Shown here one piece after another: positions 59,264 through 64,000 of a stretch of DNA of 64,000 nt. A program made the position numbers and the translations under genes. The notes under the pieces were generated by a model that saw only the letters and a list, made by a program, of their open reading frames with translations, had not been told where the DNA came from and searched no databases. Position 1 is the first letter of the stretch. Every line of letters begins with the position of its first letter. The stretch is from Lunularia cruciata (Eukaryota > Streptophyta > Marchantiopsida > Lunulariales > Lunulariaceae), in contig OX419758.1 of assembly GCA_948567375.1 (NCBI GenBank), positions 22,697,001-22,761,000 on the forward strand. Reading direction: 5' to 3'.

Positions 59264-59999
59264 GGCTACATTAGGGGTTTCAGAAATCATTTTACGAAGC
59301 TCTGTATAATTTCATGTAGATTATTACAAAAAGTTGATTAAATTGGTAAAGAGCGAGGGTCGGGGACAAAAAGAGATTGTTACGAAGTTTTGGTCAGTTC
59401 CTTATTATTAGCAAACTTCATATGAGATAGTTCATAGAAAATAAGGGATATGGAAATTTCCGTTATCACTCCGTAGTGCATTAATTACCCATTAGGGTTA
59501 ATAACATGTTTGTTTAGGTTAGGGTGAATGGGGCAGCATCGTGAATGGGATGGGCAACCAAAATGGGGATGATTAAGATAGGTGATGGATTGCACTCCTC
59601 GTCCTCCTCGCAAGAACAAGAAAATTGATGAAAATAGATGACATACAAGAATGCAAAAGAACGCAATGCATGAGCGGGACAAGACAAGCATGACAAGAAC
59701 AAGAAATCTGAGCTAATGAGAACCCATTGCCCAAGGAGGATGAGCGGGGCAAGATTAAAAAAGTATTGACAACAAAGTGAAGATTTGAAGATTATGCAGT
59801 GTGAAGAGTGAAGTGAAGATTTGAAGGTTATGTTGTGTGAAGATTAAAGTAGGTTGTGTGAAGGTGGGAAGGGGAAATGAATTTAGTTTGAAATGATATA
59901 TAAAATACTCAATTAATATTTAAAAATTCAAATGTTCCACTAGTACAAGTTAAAAAATGATTTTTTATCTTGTAATGAGCTTGTCATTGTGCCTAGAAC
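59264..59999. other. unassigned sequence with 36-bp tandem repeat
   Basis: AAGTGAAGATTTGAAG is at 59775 and 59811 (period 36). The overlapping minus frames at 59485-59702 are not recognised. No gene called. Confidence 0.5.
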
Positions 60000-60360
60000 A
60001 AAGTATTACATTGAGAAGAGTAGAGCATGTTGACCAAGTGTTATTTTTGGTGATTCCTAAATCGAGTTATTATTTTTGGTATTCATGAATCAAGCAAGGA
60101 GGACATGGTGCTGAATCAAGTGAGGAGGACCGCATTGAATAAAACATGCCCAAACCAAGACAAGGTGTGAATTTTGGTGATTAAGGAATCAAGCAAAGAG
60201 TACAACGTGCTTAATCAAGCAAGAAGTACAATGTTGAATACAACATGCCCAAGGATGTTGAGAGCATGTTGAACCAAGCTGGTGATATTTGAATCAAGTT
60301 GTTATTTTTGTGGTGATTCAAAATTCAAGCGAGGAGGACCGAGTTCAAATACAATGTGCC
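60000..60360. repeat. degenerate repeats upstream of PIF-like transposase
   Basis: AATCAAGC(A/G)AGGAGGAC and AATACAACATGCCCA-like blocks recur about four times with irregular spacing. Confidence 0.6.
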
Positions 60361-61654
60361 CAGGGAGAGTACTTGTGGTGAATTCACTAGAAATATTAAG
60401 AAATGTATACAATGGATTATAAAGTTGGATTTGGAGATCTCACAATTAGATTTGGAGACCTCACATGAAAGATTAGAAGATGAGGATGAATATGGAGAAG
60501 TAGATCTAGATATGCTAGAATTATTGATTGGTGAGTGGAAGTATGCACATTTGCATAGATATTTGGAACCTCAAGTTACTGATCCTTGAAGTAGATAATT
60601 TGTGATAAAGTATTTTAGAAATCTAGATGTGAATGACTTTTCCAGCTTACTAAAATAGATGCTCATTCTTTTTCAACAGTAGTAGATTTGTAATAAATGC
60701 ATAACATTTTTAGGAAAAACTACCGACAAGAGCAAACACCTATGTGGATCCAAGTAGCTCTAGCTCTTGATAGATTTGGGCATCACAAAAATGGGGTTTT
60801 TTTTACAAGGGGGTTAAACATATGGGGCATTAGTGTAGGTTCTACAATTGCTTTTATAGATAGAGTTATGATAGCAATATTAGATTTGATGAGGAATCAA
60901 GTTGCATGGCCTGAGCCCGAGGAGAGAAGAAGGATATCTAATGTTTTTGCCCAAAAAGGTTTTCCTGGTTGTGTTTGTTTGGTAGATGGAACATTTTTTC
61001 TTATTGCCGCCCAACCCACTATGGATGAAGAAATCTATTTCAGCACAAAGCGTTTGTATCCCATAAACAGCCAAGTGATTTGCGATGATAAAGGAGAATT
61101 ATAAAATTTATAGGAGGTAAGTGTTCTATAATATGTTTTAGTAATAAGGTGTTCTATATTATGTTTTGTTCTTTGTTTCCATTTTGGTGGTACTCTATGT
61201 GCATTTTCATTATTTTATTAAAGGTTAGATTTGATTTGTTTATTTTCAAGAATGCCAAGCTCATGTCACAACATGACTTGTTTAAAAAAATCATCATTGT
61301 GGAATGATTTTAACCAGAGAGTGGGGTGTCTTAGTTTTGAGACAAAAGAGTACCTTTTAAAAGATTCAGTTTATGCATCATCTACTCCCTACTTTCAAGC
61401 AGGCCTAAACAGAGGACAAGCAAGAGTTAAACCAATATTTGGCAAAGGCAAGGGTAATAAATGAGCATTGTATTGGAATTTTGAAAGCTATATGGCATTC
61501 TCTTTGTGAACTTAGAGTGCAACTTAAAGACAATAATAGAAATGCATATTTGTTGAAATGTGTATCAGTTTGCATTATTTTTCATAAATTTTTAATCAGT
61601 AGGTCAGACATTTGGTCGGAAGATGATGGAGGATTTAGTATGAAAGTCAAATAA
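60356..61654 (+). pseudogene. PIF/Harbinger-type (DDE_4-like) transposase remnant
   Basis: 60697-61104 holds ALALDRFGHHKNG and GFPGCVCLVDGTFF, the first catalytic Asp at 60984-60986, and ends VICDDKGE. 61231-61464 continues with PSSCHNMTC and KDSVYASSTPYF (second Asp 61363-61365). The adjacent frame has VINEHCIGILKAIWHSL (Glu about 61463) and ends SRSDIWSEDD. GGAGGTAAGT at about 61113 and a TTTTCAAG acceptor at about 61251 suggest an intron. Frameshifts break the rest. It resembles HARBI1-like nucleases common in fungi and also found in other eukaryotes. Confidence 0.75.
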
Positions 61655-61720
61655 ATTTAGAGATGTCTTCTAGTGGAATAGAGTTGGGTCAAGAAGAAAG
61701 TAGGTCAAGGGTGATGCAAA

Positions 61721-61806
61721 AATGCCTTGCTCACCATGCGGACATACTAGAATGAAATATAACAATGCCTTGCTCACCATACAAACATGCTAGAATGAAA
61801 TATGAG
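61721..61806. repeat. 43-bp tandem duplication
   Basis: AATGCCTTGCTCACCAT occurs at 61721 and 61764, each followed by ACTAGAATGAAATAT-like text. Confidence 0.85.
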
Positions 61807-63600
61807 AATATGTTTCTTTATAATAAAAATACCATTCACCTAATTCTTTTGATCAAATCAATATCTTGTTGGAAATTTTTTTGTAAGGAATGTTTACATT
61901 ATTTTTCCAAAGCTTGTAAAACAATATTATATGATGTTTGCCTCCACACAAACACCACAAATTCAAAAATTGTAGAGAATATACTTGGATATGCTAGGTG
62001 GTGCTAGATGGCATTGGGTTACACAAGTGATGCTTGTAGACACCGACGTGCATTGGGAGCCCCAACCATAAGGTTGAGTTTTGATTTTTCTCATTGGCAT
62101 TAGATGGCTCTAGGTGACATAGTCTGACGCTTGCACATCAACGCTAGTGGGCACTGAGTAATGCCGGTGGGTGCCCATAGATGCCCGTGGGCACTCAGCT
62201 GTAGACGATGAGAGTCACCAACCATAGGTTATTTTTGTATTTTTCCCGTTGGCACCCCGTGGCACTTGTCTCTGCTCAGATGACACCCAACTCATGCTGG
62301 ACGATGGTGCTAGGAGGCACTTGGTAAAAATAATGGTTGGTGCGCTGGTTCATAGCATGGAGTGCCGCATGTTGGCATTCATTGATGCTCATGAATCTAT
62401 ATTTTTGGGTCAAATTTGGGTTAAGTCTGTTTGAAATTCAAATATCAGGAGTGCAATTTATAGATAAATTTTTTCATGTGGTAGCCTACATAAACCTTCC
62501 TTGCACATAAGTTTCACAATATGAGGAAGTTTTGGGGAGGAAATTTGTCAAACATCAGCTTAGTAGTTTTTCACCTTTCAAAACATCAGTTTTTGGCCGG
62601 GTAGTTTTTCACAGGCACTTTTTGGGCTTAACAAGGAGGTTCAAGAGAGTTTTGAGAAGTCAGGACCAAAAACTATGAGCATATTTCAAAAGTGACCAAA
62701 AACTAAGCTTAACTCAAAACTAAGCAAAAGGAGAAGAGCAAAAGGAGAGGGTTTAGGACAGAGTAGAGTGGAGTTTCAAGAGGAGAGTAGAAGGGGACCA
62801 TTTTGAGAGGAGAAGTACATTCTAAACAAAGTAAGAGCAAGCAATTTGCAAGCAGTCAAATACTTTTGAATTTCATTCTCCATTGCAGAAATCTGGGGCT
62901 ACAAAAAAATTGTTTATGGTAAAGATATGAGGAACACACAAGAAGGAGATTGGCTGATTGGGTTCCACACCATTAAGCACCCAGTGAACTTCACCAAATG
63001 GTGCTAGACTGATAAGCATCATATTCAACTATAGTCACCAGAATCAGAGAGGTCAATTTTGATGTACTTGGCCTCAAAATCACATTTGGCCTACATTACT
63101 CACATCACAAGGTATTCCTAATGCTGTACTCATTAATTTTTGCAAGTTTTCTCAAGCTTTTCTTGTTTTTTTCAAATTTTAAAAGCGGTTTTGGGTTAAG
63201 AGGTCTCAATGCACAATGCATACAAGCATCACCTAGCATCACCTGGTTGTCTTCCATAGCACCATCTTGCGTCACCCAACCCTAAACCCTAACTATCCCG
63301 TGGTGTCAATGAGCATCATCCTGCACCACAGTGCCCGCAATGGTGCCCAACACCATTGTGGCTCTCCGACAGCGTCAGGGGTGTCAACCCATGTTGTCAG
63401 GGGTCACCTCGCAACCCCGCACAACTCACAACCTTGTATACTTGTCCGCCAACAAAAACAGGGATTGACTTGAGGCACCAAGCACCTCCTTGCATCTTTT
63501 TCATGTACTTGAGTGACTCTGAGCGCCATCTAGTAGCAACTAGAGCCATCAGGGATTGAGATCAAGGTTTAAAATGATGTGGTTTGTGCATTTTGCAGGT
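61807..63600. other. unassigned; GC-richer repeat-like patches
   Basis: 62000-62300 and 63200-63560 are locally GC-richer with recurring GTGGGCACT / GTGCCC and CATCACC-type words, suggesting degenerate minisatellite or LTR sequence. 62450-63190 is purine-rich with no gene. A two-unit telomere-like stretch AACCCTAAACCCTAAC lies at 63278-63293, too short to be a telomeric array. Confidence 0.4.
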
Positions 63601-64000
63601 TCATCCGTGTATTGAGTTTGTCAACTCTTGGGAGAAGAATTCATGGATGGGTATGGAAAGGGGAGGCAATTTCAATTGAATGTGGATGTTGTTAGAGAAG
63701 CACTTGCAATGCCCACGGGAGGACACCAAGGAGGAGAATGGTTCCTTACACAGCTGTTTCAGCTTGGTTTTCCCATTGAGATAGGGTTGCAAAGAGGGAT
63801 TTGGCAAGGCAATGTGTGTATCTTGCTTTCAGGCCTTTCTTGGAGTTGATGGCTGCACTTGTGGCACCAAGTATTAGACCCAAAATTATATAAGGGTATT
63901 TGGTTCTCAACACCAAGACAAAGTTGAGGAGATTTGGTGTGGAGGATTATGATTGGAAGGAGTTGGCATTCAAAGCTATCATTGCAAAGGTGGATAGTTT
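63601..64000 (+). pseudogene. unidentified coding trace running off the window
   Basis: Frames EFVNSWEKNSW, then LNVDVVREALAMPTGGHQGG and FPIEIGLQRGIW (63628-63849), then a shift. The pattern looks like the N-terminal part of a plant retroelement gag, but I do not recognise the family. At least one frameshift near 63645 and a stop at 63849 break it. Confidence 0.35.

Noticed and set aside
63278-63293. Interstitial telomere
   Set aside because: Only two CCCTAAA units; this word is common by chance and in plant promoters.
1-64000. CRISPR array, operon, ribosome-binding sites, tRNA or rRNA genes
   Set aside because: No regularly spaced repeats with unique spacers, no cloverleaf or rRNA cores were seen, and the content is clearly eukaryotic repeat DNA.

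Overview
The window reads as intergenic DNA from a large, AT-rich, transposon-packed land-plant nuclear genome. The plant evidence is two kinds of Ty3/gypsy element (one a chromodomain-bearing chromovirus primed by initiator tRNA-Met, one with a priming site resembling the tRNA-Asp site of Athila-type elements), a plant-like heat-shock-element LTR, and the complete absence of bacterial-style genes. A gymnosperm or a seed-free plant is my best guess; the sequence alone does not settle this. I found no intact host gene, tRNA, rRNA or CRISPR array. Every coding trace I recognise belongs to a mobile element and is broken.

Layout. Two large paralogous segments form the background. S1 occupies 396-3520 and again 15968-16602 plus 20761-23756. 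S2 occupies 4210-10025 and again 41255-44942 plus 54485-57183. In each pair one copy is interrupted by a non-LTR retrotransposon and the other is an empty site, so insertion boundaries can be read directly. The element at 16616-20747 has a 13-bp target-site duplication (TSD). The element at 44943-54484 has an 8-bp TSD. A third, gutted copy lies at 10329-11685 and a 5' end fragment at 1-139. This family carries an N-terminal C2H2-type finger, a reverse transcriptase, a CCHC motif and a C-terminal domain resembling the restriction-like endonuclease of R2-type elements, which is an unusual design for a land plant.

The last ~90 bases of this element also occur alone as tiny insertions at 13029-13125, 13535-13607, 13819-13894, 16196-16284, 21714-21810 and 58875-58974. 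Most have TSDs and nearly all start at the same GGGGCTTAGCCCC-type hairpin. I consider this the most interesting system here: a SINE-like unit apparently mobilised by the R2-like machinery.

The R2-like copy at 44943-54484 is itself split by a young 5.6-kb chromovirus on the minus strand (46661-52298; TSD ATATC, identical-length LTRs with about four differences). Its U3 region is packed with perfect heat-shock elements. Related solo or partial LTRs sit at 19252-19662 and 10034-10328.

From 24700 to 39622 lies a tandem array of a second gypsy family: LTR, internal, LTR, internal, LTR. Its two internal units share several premature stops. They differ by roughly 7% at the 5' end but only about 1% in pol. 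The right-hand part (57184-64000) holds AT-rich filler, a decayed PIF/Harbinger-type transposase (60356-61654), short tandem repeats and an unidentified coding trace running off the end.
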